From: Myxococcales bacterium
Lineage (GTDB): Bacteria > Myxococcota_A > Polyangia > Polyangiales > GCA-016699535
Reading direction: 5' to 3'
NCBI GenBank assembly: GCA_016699535.1
Contig: CP064980.1
Location: forward strand, 1,243,501 to 1,307,500
DNA length: 64,000 bases
Positions within the stretch are counted from its first letter, which is position 1; every line of letters begins with the position of its first letter. Shown here in pieces: positions 33,913 through 42,876 of this stretch. Both the position numbers and the translations under genes were made by a program. The notes below the pieces were generated by a model. The model ran no database searches, was not told the origin of the DNA, and was given only the letters and a program-made list of their open reading frames with translations.

Positions 33913-35096
33913 TGCAAGCAAGTGTCCCGAGTTTAACTCAATTTTCAGTGTCTCAATTTGCAATTCGCGTTGCATGGACATCGGCGTTTGTCTTTGCTTT
34001 TTGCGTTAGCGTGTTTGCGCAAAATGAACATGAAATCGATTTGCGTGTTGGCGAGCAAACGACAGTGTCTTCACGAGGCGTTCGAAGCTTTTCAGAGGGC
34101 ACGCCAGGTATTATTGATGTACGGGTCCCTCCGGACGCGGAGCAATTCGTTATTGTGGGTATGCGTCCGGGTGAAACTTCGCTTCTTCTTTTGCATGAAC
34201 GCGGTAGGCAAACAAAATATGTTGTTCGCGTTTATGAACCAGGCAGCGGAGATTCGTCTTCGAGTGGAGTGATTCGAGTGCCGGAGCGCGTCAATGTTCG
34301 TCTCGATTTCTATTTCGCCGGGCTCACAGAACGTTACTCTCATCAAATCGGCGTAGGTTGGCCAGGAACCGTGGGCGGTGCAGGCGTTGGTGGCATGTCC
34401 GCTTCTTTTAATCTGCAAAGTGGCTCGCTTACTGGAGCGACTGCGAGTCTTGTCAATCAACCACTGCCTCGTCTCGATATTGCCCAAACTGAAGGCTGGG
34501 CAAAGGTCTATCGTCACGCAGTTCTTATCGCTGGAAACGGTCACCAATCGCAGTTTACAAATGGCGGTGAAGTTAATATCACAGTGCAAGGAGCGCTCAC
34601 GGCTGAGATTCGCTCCATCGAGTTTGGTAGTGATATTCGAGTAAAGCCACGCTACGATGAAAAGTCGGGTCGCATTGAGATGATGATTCAAGCGGATGTC
34701 TCGGACCTTGAAGATACCAATGACTCCGGTTTGCCCAATCGAAGCCGTTCCACCCTACAAACTCTTGTCACTGTGGAAAATGGACAAGGTATCGTACTTG
34801 CTGGCTTAGCAGGTCAACGCAAGCGTCGCTCGCGTACTGGCTTGCCAGGTCTAAGTCAAATACCAATTTTTGGTTTGCTTTTTGGCTCGGACAGCGAAGC
34901 GAGTGAAGAGAACGACACCTTGTTATTCATTGTTCCATCGATTGTAAAGAACATTCCCAGAAATCAGCAGGACCTGGTGACAGAAGCCTTGGACATTTAT
35001 CGTGAGTTTGATGGCGATGTGCTTGAAACCAAACTAGGTGAAAGAGCCTTATCAACGATGCGCAAGGAAAACCATGTGGATACGTCTAAAGATTGA
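33912..35096 (+). CDS. cpaC: Tad secretin CpaC/RcpA
   Basis: 394 aa, short for a secretin but usual for CpaC. Signal peptide to V-F-A-Q, then an N-terminal pilus-domain (I-D-L-R-V-G-E-Q-T-T-V, V-G-M-R-P-G-E-T-S-L-L-L-L) and a C-terminal secretin domain with V-K-P-R-Y, E-M-M-I-Q-A-D-V-S and the conserved V-L-A-G-L, G-L-P-G-L-S-Q-I-P-I-F-G-L-L-F and F-I-V-P-S-I-V. Forms the outer-membrane pore for Flp fibres. Overlaps the next gene by 23 nt. Confidence 0.92.
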   Translation: MQASVPSLTQFSVSQFAIRVAWTSAFVFAFCVSVFAQNEHEIDLRVGEQTTVSSRGVRSFSEGTPGIIDVRVPPDAEQFVIVGMRPGETSLLLLHERGRQTKYVVRVYEPGSGDSSSSGVIRVPERVNVRLDFYFAGLTERYSHQIGVGWPGTVGGAGVGGMSASFNLQSGSLTGATASLVNQPLPRLDIAQTEGWAKVYRHAVLIAGNGHQSQFTNGGEVNITVQGALTAEIRSIEFGSDIRVKPRYDEKSGRIEMMIQADVSDLEDTNDSGLPNRSRSTLQTLVTVENGQGIVLAGLAGQRKRRSRTGLPGLSQIPIFGLLFGSDSEASEENDTLLFIVPSIVKNIPRNQQDLVTEALDIYREFDGDVLETKLGERALSTMRKENHVDTSKD

Positions 35097-36765
35097 GTCG
35101 CCCGATGACACCTCGGATCTTTTAGACTTCGAACTCTCTGGTCCCATTAGTTTGGGACGCGACATTGCATGCAACGTTGTTTTGCCATCGCCCGATGTAT
35201 CGCGTCAGCATATTGTGCTTTGGCCATCTAAAAATGCGATTGAAATCGAAGATAGCTCCTCCAATGGCTCGTGGCTTAACTCGGTAAAATTTCACAAAGA
35301 ACGCGTCAGCTTGGAGGGCAAGGGTATTGTCAGAATTGGACCTTACCTTATCGAGATCACATCGAGTTCTGATAAGAAAACAAGCCGTCGACGTCTTGAC
35401 TCATCTTCTTCATTTAGAGTGGGCTCCGGCTTGATTCCGATTACGAGCGGCGCAACGCGTGCTGTTTCTTCTAACACTTTGCATCCCTTCGAAGCTACAA
35501 GGGAAATCGATCCTGCTTTTCGAAGACGTATCCACCGCATGCTGCTCGAACGTCTAGATCTAGCTAGCCATGGCTCAAAAGTCGCCAATGACAGAGAGTT
35601 AAGATTGCAGGTTCGTGCTGCGTTGTTGAAGTTGATTTCCGAGCACCGTGAGCAACTTCCTGCCGGATGCAATACCGAGAAACTTGCAGATGAGATTACA
35701 GATGAAGCGCTTGGCTTGGGACCTCTCGAAGCTCTTCTGGCTGATTCGACCGTGAGCGAGATCATGGTGGTCGACAGTGAAACCATTTTTGTCGAGCGCT
35801 ACGGGCGAATCGAGCGAAGCCATCAACGCTTTACCGACGAAGAAGCGGTGCGTTCAGTGATCGAGCGTATTATCACGCCTTTGGGTCGACGCATTGATGA
35901 GTCCAATCCACTTGTAGATGCGCGACTAAAAGATGGCTCAAGAGTTAACGCGATAATTCGTCCATTGGCCATAAAAGGTGCTGCTATTACGATTCGCAAA
36001 TTTTCCAAAGCATTGTTTTCGATTGATCAGCTTGTTCAAACGAGTAGCCTGTCGGAAGCCATGGCTCAGTTTTTGGTGCGCTCAGTGAAAGCCAAGAAAA
36101 ACATTATTATCGCTGGCGGAACAGGTAGTGGCAAAACGACCTTACTCAACGTATTAAGCTCGGTCATTCCAGAAGATGAACGCATCGTAACGATCGAGGA
36201 TTCTGCTGAGCTACAACTTCCGCAACAGCACGTTGTTCCTTTGGAATCGAAGATGGCTAATCTTGAACGGCAAGGGGAATTCACCATTCGTGATTTGCTC
36301 AAGAATGCCTTGCGCATGCGTCCCGACCGTATTGTTGTAGGCGAATGTCGAGGTGGTGAAGCGCTTGATATGCTACAAGCGATGAACACAGGCCATGAAG
36401 GATCGCTCACTACGATTCATGCAAACAGTCCTGCTGAAGCCGTAAGTCGTCTTGAAACCTTAGTGCTGATGTCGGGTATCGAGTTACCAGTACGTGCTAT
36501 TCGCGAACAGATTGCCGGAAGTATCGACTTGATTGTCCATCAAGCACGTCTTTCAGATGGGAGTCGTCGTGTGTTGGGGATTGCCGAAGTTGGGGCAGTT
36601 TCTGAGGACGGCACAGTTTCGATTCGTGATATTTTTGAATTTCACCGCAGTGGTATTGATAGCGAGGGTCGAATTCTTGGGAGTTATGAGACCACTGGCT
36701 ATTTGCCGACTTTTTTGGCGGAGTTTGAGAGCTTGGGACTTGTAACCAATGGACATTATTTATGA
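35074..36765 (+). CDS. cpaF: Tad ATPase CpaF with N-terminal FHA domain
   Basis: 563 aa from ATG 35074 (AAGGA 5 nt upstream). Residues 1-~100 are an FHA domain: I-S-L-G-R-D, V-S-R-Q-H and the S-S-N-G-S-W-L-N loop, which binds phosphothreonine. After a Ser-rich linker comes the VirB11/CpaF ATPase: L-G-P-L-E-A-L-L-A, Walker A G-G-T-G-S-G-K-T-T near residue 350, R-P-D-R-I-V-V-G-E-C-R-G and a late T-T-I-H-A-N-S box. It powers Flp secretion. An FHA module on the motor means assembly could be controlled by Ser/Thr kinases, which are common in myxobacteria. A second CpaF is encoded at 40024. Confidence 0.92.
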   Translation: MWIRLKIESPDDTSDLLDFELSGPISLGRDIACNVVLPSPDVSRQHIVLWPSKNAIEIEDSSSNGSWLNSVKFHKERVSLEGKGIVRIGPYLIEITSSSDKKTSRRRLDSSSSFRVGSGLIPITSGATRAVSSNTLHPFEATREIDPAFRRRIHRMLLERLDLASHGSKVANDRELRLQVRAALLKLISEHREQLPAGCNTEKLADEITDEALGLGPLEALLADSTVSEIMVVDSETIFVERYGRIERSHQRFTDEEAVRSVIERIITPLGRRIDESNPLVDARLKDGSRVNAIIRPLAIKGAAITIRKFSKALFSIDQLVQTSSLSEAMAQFLVRSVKAKKNIIIAGGTGSGKTTLLNVLSSVIPEDERIVTIEDSAELQLPQQHVVPLESKMANLERQGEFTIRDLLKNALRMRPDRIVVGECRGGEALDMLQAMNTGHEGSLTTIHANSPAEAVSRLETLVLMSGIELPVRAIREQIAGSIDLIVHQARLSDGSRRVLGIAEVGAVSEDGTVSIRDIFEFHRSGIDSEGRILGSYETTGYLPTFLAEFESLGLVTNGHYL

Positions 36766-37631
36766 TGCATTCCTTTCAGTTCTACCGGTTGTCAGGATGG
36801 TTGTTTGTTGTTCTTATTAGTCTGTCGGTTGGAATTTATGTCGCATGGATTGAACAGCACCCAAACAGCCAACTGCGTCGCTGGTGGTCGCACTATCTAG
36901 GGCTTCTTACTCAACAGTTCAAAGGGCTTAGGCGTTCAGGGCTTGTTAATCGCGTAGCGTACCTTCAGCTGGGTATTGCTGTTGGTGCGCTTTTTTGTGC
37001 TCTTTTGTTCTACGACGCTTTTTGGCTGCTGCTCGTTCCTTTGGTCATGATGGTGCCCTGGCTCGTTCTAAGGTCACTTCAGAAGCAAAGGATTGATGCA
37101 ATCGAAAGTCAACTTGAACGTTGGGTGCTTACGCTTTCTAATAATTTAAGAGCTGCTCCATCGATTGGAGATGCTCTCGCAAATACAGTTGCTTTTACAG
37201 CACTGCCGTTGCGTGATGAGCTTGAGCAAGTTGTTCAAGAGCTTCGCGTTGGCGCGAATGTCGATGAGGCCTTAGAAAACTTTAGGCAACGCGTGCCAAG
37301 TGCCGCGTTGGCATCGGTTGTCACAGCGCTCAGCATTGGCAGGCAAACTGGCGGCGATTTGTCTGCTGTTCTCGAACAAAGCGCTGCGACGCTTCGTGAG
37401 ATGTTTCGACTGGAAGGTGTCGTGCAAACAAAGACTGCCGATGGTCGCAATCAGGCCTACTTACTTGCCGTTATGCCCTTTTTGCTACTTGGGATTATTC
37501 ATGCTTTTGACAGTACCTGGTTTGCGCCTTTGCTTAACCAGACCATGGGCTACGTTGTCATTTTTGTGGCTGTGGCTGCTTGGCTTATTGCTCTGTTTTG
37601 GGCAAAAAAAATTATGACAGTGGATTTGTAA
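36762..37631 (+). CDS. tadB: Tad inner-membrane platform protein TadB
   Basis: 289 aa. Starts by ATGA overlap with cpaF. Two helices near the N-terminus, a cytoplasmic GspF domain (E-S-Q-L-E-R-W-V-L-T-L-S-N-N-L-R-A-A, G-A-N-V-D-E-A-L, T-A-L-S-I-G-R-Q-T-G-G-D-L-S) and two C-terminal helices, the TadB plan. Forms the assembly platform with TadC. Confidence 0.9.
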   Translation: MMHSFQFYRLSGWLFVVLISLSVGIYVAWIEQHPNSQLRRWWSHYLGLLTQQFKGLRRSGLVNRVAYLQLGIAVGALFCALLFYDAFWLLLVPLVMMVPWLVLRSLQKQRIDAIESQLERWVLTLSNNLRAAPSIGDALANTVAFTALPLRDELEQVVQELRVGANVDEALENFRQRVPSAALASVVTALSIGRQTGGDLSAVLEQSAATLREMFRLEGVVQTKTADGRNQAYLLAVMPFLLLGIIHAFDSTWFAPLLNQTMGYVVIFVAVAAWLIALFWAKKIMTVDL

Positions 37632-37634
37632 AGT

Positions 37635-38528
37635 ATGATTACGGTACACATCGTTGGCTGGTTTGCTCTGATTGCGCTGAGTTGTTCGTTGGCTGCTTTC
37701 GCCTTTTTTGTGTTTTCGGGCAAACGTAAAGACAGTGAAAGCCTGGGTTTACGCGGTCTCAAGCGCAAAGAAGTTTTGTCGGCTGGTGGTTGGTTCTACT
37801 TTGTGCATCCTGTCATCGCACGGCTAGCTTCGTTTATGCGCTACATCGGGTTGCCTTCTGTGCGTGCTCAAATCGATAGCTCCATCAAGCAATCGGGCTA
37901 TTTCTTGGGCTTGTCTACCGATGAGTTTTTCGCCATTACGCTGCTTTGTGCTGCACTGGGTGGCGTCGTAGGAACTTTCGTGGTGCAGTTTTTAGCCTAT
38001 CCTTCTTTTTTGGCCATATTCTTTTTCGCATTAGGCGCTTTCATTCCTTACGCTCGAATTCGAAATGAAATTGAAAAGCGAATGTCCTCAATCAATCGCG
38101 CATTGCCAGGTGCGATCGACCTTCTGAGTCTTTGCATTGGAGCTGGCCTGGATTTTCCTGGCGCGGTTGCTCAGCTGCTAAAGCGTTCATCTGCCGATAA
38201 GGATCCTCTTGAGCAGGAAATGTCGTGGCTTCTTCAGGAACTTGATCTGGGATTTACACGCCGACAAGCTTTGCTCAATTTTTCAGAACGCAGTCCAACA
38301 CGCTCCGTTCAAGAATTTGTTAGTGCTGTGGTTCAATCTGAGGCTCGTGGTACACCACTCACTGAAGTTTTAACTATCCAAGCAAACAGTGCACGGTTGG
38401 CGCGAAGCATGCGCGCTGAAGAGTTGGCATCGCGAGCCGGAATTCTCATGTTAGGCCCTTTGGCGCTCATGATGCTGAGCATCATGCTGCTCTTGATGGG
38501 TCCTTTTGCGCTTGGATACGGTTTTTAG
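37635..38528 (+). CDS. tadC: Tad inner-membrane platform protein TadC
   Basis: 297 aa, starting 3 nt after tadB. Helices at ~8-28, 95-145 and 265-295 surround a GspF domain (L-P-G-A-I-D-L-L-S-L-C-I-G-A-G-L-D-F-P, T-P-L-T-E-V-L, R-A-E-E-L-A-S-R-A-G). Matches TadC in length and topology. The stop is 1 nt before the ATG of the next gene. Confidence 0.9.
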   Translation: MITVHIVGWFALIALSCSLAAFAFFVFSGKRKDSESLGLRGLKRKEVLSAGGWFYFVHPVIARLASFMRYIGLPSVRAQIDSSIKQSGYFLGLSTDEFFAITLLCAALGGVVGTFVVQFLAYPSFLAIFFFALGAFIPYARIRNEIEKRMSSINRALPGAIDLLSLCIGAGLDFPGAVAQLLKRSSADKDPLEQEMSWLLQELDLGFTRRQALLNFSERSPTRSVQEFVSAVVQSEARGTPLTEVLTIQANSARLARSMRAEELASRAGILMLGPLALMMLSIMLLLMGPFALGYGF

Positions 38529-38529
38529 T

Positions 38530-39390
38530 ATGGCCGAAACGAATAAAGGAGCATGTGTTCTGGAGGTTTTTGACGGATACAAAAGCCTAGGACGTCATGT
38601 GATTGGCCTTGAGCCACTTGTCGTGGGAACGGACCCCAAAGCCAATGTATCGTTGCCCAAAGACTCTGGATTGCGGCCGGTTCATTTTAGCTTGCAACGT
38701 AAAGGATCTGTTTGTCAGTTGAGACTTGCGCCTGATGCAAAGCTTCAAATGGCCGGCATGCCGATCCAAAGTGGGCCACTGCCTTGGGATGCAACTCTTG
38801 TTTTTGCTTCCTTACGCTTCCAACTTGAAGAAGAGCGAACTTCAGCTCTGCGTTCTTCAGGCAACAGTCTCGTATGGCTGGTTTTGCTCTTGTGCGTGCC
38901 TTTGCTCATGTGGCTTTATTCGGGCAACTCGGGTGTTGATGTTTCCGCGATCCCCAAGGCTGACTTTGAACAGTTTGTTGCAAAGCAGATTGAGTGCCCC
39001 GAGCAAGGCCCGGCGCGCTATCGTGCAGAACGCTTGCTTGAATCCGCTGCTTCAAAAGAGGAACGCTATTTGTTCGAGCCTCACGATGGAATCGAAGCCA
39101 TTCAGCTTTATGCACAAGCGGCGGCATGTATGGCGTCTGCCGGCCAAATCAATGAGGCCCAGGTAGCGGAGAAAAAGAGTAAAAAGTTAAAAACGCGAAT
39201 CCGTCGTGATTTTATCCTGCATCAAGTCAAGCTTGAAAGGGCTCTTGCTGAGAAGGACCATCGACAAGCCCTCGGTCAAGCCCGTATCCTCGTTAACATG
39301 GTTGGACATGAAAAGAGCGATTATCTAACGTGGCTGCAGCATATCGAGCGTCAGCTCAACGCTATTCTTAGCAAAGAGGTGGCTTCATGA
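38530..39390 (+). CDS. FHA-like domain membrane protein of the Tad locus
   Basis: 286 aa from ATG 38530. N-terminal ~100 residues form an FHA-like fold (L-E-P-L-V-V-G-T-D-P-K-A-N-V-S-L-P-K-D, R-P-V-H-F-S-L), though the canonical S-R-x-H is only partly kept. One membrane helix follows at ~115-135 (L-V-W-L-V-L-L-L-C-V-P-L-L-M-W-L), then a helical C-terminal half that reads like TPR or coiled coil. If the N-terminal part is cytoplasmic it could dock with phosphoproteins. Overlaps tadD by 4 nt. Confidence 0.7.
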   Translation: MAETNKGACVLEVFDGYKSLGRHVIGLEPLVVGTDPKANVSLPKDSGLRPVHFSLQRKGSVCQLRLAPDAKLQMAGMPIQSGPLPWDATLVFASLRFQLEEERTSALRSSGNSLVWLVLLLCVPLLMWLYSGNSGVDVSAIPKADFEQFVAKQIECPEQGPARYRAERLLESAASKEERYLFEPHDGIEAIQLYAQAAACMASAGQINEAQVAEKKSKKLKTRIRRDFILHQVKLERALAEKDHRQALGQARILVNMVGHEKSDYLTWLQHIERQLNAILSKEVAS

Positions 39391-40034
39391 TTAGGCAATA
39401 CCTTTTAATCAGCGCTATTGCTGCATGCTTTATCGTTTCGTGCGCGACAACAAAGCACACCGAGCTAAGTAGTCCAGAGCAGCACGACCCTTTGTCACGC
39501 ATTACGGCCAAGCAGCTGTTTGATCACGGCATGTCGCTGAGTCATCACGGAGACTATCTCCGAGCGGAGCAATATCTCGCTGCATCCATGGACAAAGGCT
39601 ATCCTGAAAGTAAAGTTGTCCCAGCCTTAGTTGAGGTGTGTGTGCTTTCTTCTCGGCTTCCTTCCGCTGTTCAATACGCAGAGCCCTTCTTAGAAAGACA
39701 TCCAAGACTTTGGTCTTTGCGACTTGTTTTGGCCAGCGTTTACTACTCCCTTGGTCGTTACGCCTCCAGCAAAAGGGAATTGTATATGGCCATTGAAGAT
39801 GCTCCCAAAGAGCCTGCCTCAGCACACTATTTATTAGCGATGAATTTTCGAGAAGAGAAAAACGAAGAGGAGATTAAAGTACACGCTAAACGTTATCTTG
39901 AACTTGCTCCGAAAGGTATTCATGCCGAGCAGGCCGAGCAGCTAATTCGTTTCCCTTTGAAAGCAGCCGCCGAGGATTTACAGCAAGGTCCTATTCGTCT
40001 TGAATCACAGCAGGGTAGAGACGATGAACAGTAA
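39387..40034 (+). CDS. tadD: TadD-like TPR lipoprotein
   Basis: 215 aa. Type II signal ending I-V-S-C-A. About four TPR-like helical pairs follow (L-F-D-H-G-M-S-L-S-H-H-G-D-Y-L-R-A-E-Q-Y, L-A-S-V-Y-Y-S-L-G-R-Y-A-S). TadD proteins are pilotins for the Tad secretin. Lies between the FHA-membrane gene and the second cpaF, overlapping both. Confidence 0.75.
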   Translation: MIRQYLLISAIAACFIVSCATTKHTELSSPEQHDPLSRITAKQLFDHGMSLSHHGDYLRAEQYLAASMDKGYPESKVVPALVEVCVLSSRLPSAVQYAEPFLERHPRLWSLRLVLASVYYSLGRYASSKRELYMAIEDAPKEPASAHYLLAMNFREEKNEEEIKVHAKRYLELAPKGIHAEQAEQLIRFPLKAAAEDLQQGPIRLESQQGRDDEQ

Positions 40035-41136
40035 CTCATCATCGGCCCATCGTATCTTCGAGCAAGCGCTCGCAGACCATCTCCAACCCATTGCGGTTTA
40101 TCTAAAAGACGAAACGGTAAGCGAGATCCTTATCAACGGCGCTGGCAAGGTGTACGTGGAACGCGCAGGTAAACTGATGCAAGTTCAAGCCAGTTTTGCC
40201 ACTGAGCGGGCACTCATCGCAGCATTGAGAACGATTGCACAATACGTGGGTCGTCAAGTTGATGAAAACAATCCCATCCTTGAAGCAAGATTGCCGGATG
40301 GCTCGCGCGTTCAAGCCGTGCTTCCTCCGATATCGACCGAAGGCCCTACCGTTGCTATCCGACGTTTTCAAAAAGAGAGTATGGACCCTAAAAAATTGTT
40401 GCTGCAAGGCACCTTGGGTTCACGATCGATGCAATTCCTCCAAGCTGCTGTTGGGCTAAAGCAGAATATTTTGGTAGCAGGTGGAACAGGCTCAGGAAAG
40501 ACGTCGCTATTAAATGCCTTAAGCAGTTTTTTTTACGATGATGAACGGATTGTTGTGTTGGAAGACTCACGTGAACTTCAAATCCCACACGAACATGTGG
40601 TCTATTTTGAAGCCCGACCGCCAAGTGCTACGGGCAAAGGAGAAATATCGATCCGCGAGCTTTTTCGAGCCAGTCTGCGTATGCGACCCGACCGCATTGT
40701 TGTAGGTGAAGTGCGCGGCAAAGAAGCCCTTGATCTTGTACAAGCCATGACTTCTGGCCACGGCGGATGCCTTGCAACCTTACATGCAACCCATGTCAAA
40801 GATACGCTGACGCGACTCGAGACACTTTCTTTGATGAGCGATATCGACCTTCCACTTTTGGCTTTGCGTCTGCAAATTGCTTCGGCGGTTGATCTTGTGG
40901 TTCAAGTCGAGCGCATGCGAGATGGGACTCGCTTGGTGACCGAGATTGCAGAGCTGCAAGGCTATAGGGAAAAAGAAGGTTATCACCTTGTACCGATCTT
41001 TGAGCGTGTCTATGCGAAAGACGTTAAGCAGAATGCTAAGCGCTCACGTCTTGTCCCGACTGGCGTGCGGCCGACCTTTGAGAAACTCGCCAAGCGCGAA
41101 GGAATTGCGCTACCAGACTTCAAACCCGTAGGATAA
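40024..41136 (+). CDS. Second CpaF/VirB11-family ATPase of the Tad locus
   Basis: 370 aa from ATG 40024, within the end of tadD. Complete secretion ATPase: S-E-I-L-I-N-G, E-A-R-L-P-D-G-S-R-V-Q-A, Walker A G-G-T-G-S-G-K-T-S near residue 155, R-P-D-R-I-V-V-G-E-V-R-G and T-L-H-A-T-H. It lacks the FHA domain of the first CpaF and ends soon after the ATPase core. Most tad loci have one such ATPase; a second could act in retraction, in a related secretion pathway, or as a paralogue serving the minor-pilin genes downstream. A perfect hairpin follows. Confidence 0.88.
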   Translation: MNSNSSSAHRIFEQALADHLQPIAVYLKDETVSEILINGAGKVYVERAGKLMQVQASFATERALIAALRTIAQYVGRQVDENNPILEARLPDGSRVQAVLPPISTEGPTVAIRRFQKESMDPKKLLLQGTLGSRSMQFLQAAVGLKQNILVAGGTGSGKTSLLNALSSFFYDDERIVVLEDSRELQIPHEHVVYFEARPPSATGKGEISIRELFRASLRMRPDRIVVGEVRGKEALDLVQAMTSGHGGCLATLHATHVKDTLTRLETLSLMSDIDLPLLALRLQIASAVDLVVQVERMRDGTRLVTEIAELQGYREKEGYHLVPIFERVYAKDVKQNAKRSRLVPTGVRPTFEKLAKREGIALPDFKPVG

Positions 41137-41155
41137 AGAGTCTGTTTTTATCCCT

Positions 41156-41181
41156 AAAACATGCCAGAAATGGCATGTTTT
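41156..41181. terminator. Perfect 11-bp stem with GAAA loop between convergent genes
   Basis: AAAACATGCCA, GAAA, TGGCATGTTTT: an A-stretch and T-stretch flank the stem, so it can end transcription from both the cpaF-like gene and the convergent TadG-like gene. The stem is the same AAAACATGCCA sequence used in the palindromes near 5571 and 14849. Confidence 0.6.
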
Positions 41182-41227
41182 AAGAAAAAAAACGCCACTT
41201 TTATCATCTTGCTTCCTGGGGAATTTC

Positions 41228-42433
41228 TTAGTGCAAGGCGAAGGGAACTAGGTCGCGTAGCGCTGCTAGCGATGCGCATGACCCCGGGCAGGGTTGATGA
41301 ACGCAAAGCTGCTGACAGGCGGGGATGAGTTGCTTCTGAGTCCAGGTGCTGATCGCGTTCATGCGATCGTGGTGGCTTAGCATTTGATGGTTTTGAATTC
41401 TAAAACGTCGCAGACGCGATCGCCATTGCATGGTGAAGGTGTTGTGCTCAGGCGCAAGAGTTGGTGTATCACTTTGCAAAGTGTTGGCGTTCTCCCAGCT
41501 TGAATAGTACTCGGCTTGAGCTAAGAACACGCGACCCGAGACACGGCTGTAATCACTTGGTAGACGCATTTCTTTAACCGAGCTGCCGGGTTGCTTGCCC
41601 AGTACCTTTGCCACTAGACCGACAGCTCCATCTAAGGATGAAATGAGTTCATGTTTTCCGAAAACAAAGGAGCGGATCTGAAGTGCCTCAGTGCCGCTTT
41701 GATTGGCAGGGTCCATCAGTTGAGCGCCCAAGCCTGGAATGTTTTCGCGTTCGCAGGCTGGCATCGAGTCTCGCGATACGATGCCCCGGATTTGAGATGT
41801 GAAGGTTCCAAGAATCTCATCATCAAAAGTTTTATCGACCAAGCTTTTTCCAAAGGCCGATCCAAGTGCGCAGAGAATGCGGTAGTCTGAGGTGTAAAGA
41901 GGCATGGGGCTTGCTACGATTCCGCCGGCGACTACAGGGTTTCCGTGATTGGCTACAAAATCGGCCGACAGTTGCGCAACAAAAGCAGGTGTTTTCTCAC
42001 GGCTCAACTCTGCAGTCTTGGTCGCTTGCGAAATTAGTGTCACAAGTTCCGGTCTTCGCTGATTTAATAAAGCTTCAACGCGTGCTTCTTCTGCGATGCA
42101 CCGCGCCCAGGGTCCATAACCAAAAATACGGCCGGAGTCTGCGCATGGTTTTACTAAATCAAGCGATTGGCCGAGACCTATCAAAGAACCGTAAGCAATG
42201 AGCTGAGCAGAGTTGCTCAAAGCAATGAGGTTCATGGAGCGAGCATACTGTGATGCAGCTGTGTAAGCTGTAGCGTCTGCGGTTTCTTGCAAACGTGATT
42301 GGTAAAGAGCTGTGCGACCGACTCCAATCAAATGAAATAAAGAGGCGACTAAAAAGCATCCAAAAAAAAGTGCAAGCAGCATAGCTGCACCGCGGCAATC
42401 ATGAAGCAGAGAATCTTTATTGTGTTTGTGCAC
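41228..42433 (-). CDS. TadG/TadE-like Flp pilus-associated protein
   Basis: 401 aa from GTG 42433. N-terminal hydrophobic segment A-A-M-L-L-A-L-F-F-G-C-F-L-V-A-S-L-F-H-L-I-G-V-G followed by L-Q-E-T-A-D-A-T-A-Y-T-A-A, the D-A-x-A-x-A-A motif typical of the N-terminal TadE/TadG-like domain. The rest is a large periplasmic region with about ten Cys and no recognised fold. It is transcribed against the rest of the Tad locus, from a region with a palindromic repeat just upstream. Possible tip or minor pilin. Confidence 0.7.
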   Translation of the reverse strand: MHKHNKDSLLHDCRGAAMLLALFFGCFLVASLFHLIGVGRTALYQSRLQETADATAYTAASQYARSMNLIALSNSAQLIAYGSLIGLGQSLDLVKPCADSGRIFGYGPWARCIAEEARVEALLNQRRPELVTLISQATKTAELSREKTPAFVAQLSADFVANHGNPVVAGGIVASPMPLYTSDYRILCALGSAFGKSLVDKTFDDEILGTFTSQIRGIVSRDSMPACERENIPGLGAQLMDPANQSGTEALQIRSFVFGKHELISSLDGAVGLVAKVLGKQPGSSVKEMRLPSDYSRVSGRVFLAQAEYYSSWENANTLQSDTPTLAPEHNTFTMQWRSRLRRFRIQNHQMLSHHDRMNAISTWTQKQLIPACQQLCVHQPCPGSCASLAALRDLVPFALH

Positions 42434-42513
42434 GTTGTTTAAATCTAGCTGATGTTGTCGTTAGTGCCACTCACAGGATCGTAACCGGTCAGTCTGTGGT
42501 GCCTGCAAGTACA

Positions 42514-42627
42514 TTTTCCGAGGTTTTCGTAGCTTCGGCTTTCCTCCTCGCTTCTCGTCGACACGTACGCCCGTACTTGTCTGCTCGTCGCTGCGGGGGC
42601 GCTCGAATCTACAAAAACCTCGGAAAA
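42514..42627. repeat. ~114-bp palindromic repeat, second copy
   Basis: Terminal inverted repeats TTTTCCGAGGTTTTCGTAG (42514-42532) and 42609-42627 (one mismatch). The centre shares words and order with the reverse complement of the 13116-13230 element (GCTTCGGCTT, CCTCGCT-CTCGTCG, a central GTAC-rich part, GGGCGCTCGA), while the outer arms differ. Lies in the 443-nt gap between the divergent TadG-like and lipoprotein genes. Confidence 0.7.
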
Positions 42628-42838
42628 AGATTTGTCTTCTAGCTTTGTCCTCGTGTTCGTATACTTTTTTGTTAACTGCTGACTTTTATCACTGACTGAC
42701 CAGTTTCCACTGTATCAAGAGGCGCATGGCGATTAATGTATCACGCTCGAGCGCATCTTTTGCTCCAAGAGCATAAGCTATTTTGCGGCACATTCTGTAT
42801 TTATTTGATATTATTTTGTTTTTCTGCGTTTTTCTGCG

Positions 42839-42854
42839 TGGCATAATCCTTGCA
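42839..42854 (+). promoter_or_regulatory. Sigma-54-like promoter
   Basis: TGGCATAATCCTTGCA has GG-N10-GC and a perfect TTGCA. The predicted start ~12 nt on falls just before GGAGG (42867-42871) and ATG 42877. Same TGGCAT half as the flp promoter, suggesting co-regulation. Confidence 0.55.
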
Positions 42855-42876
42855 AAATCAGAATGCGGAGGATCTT

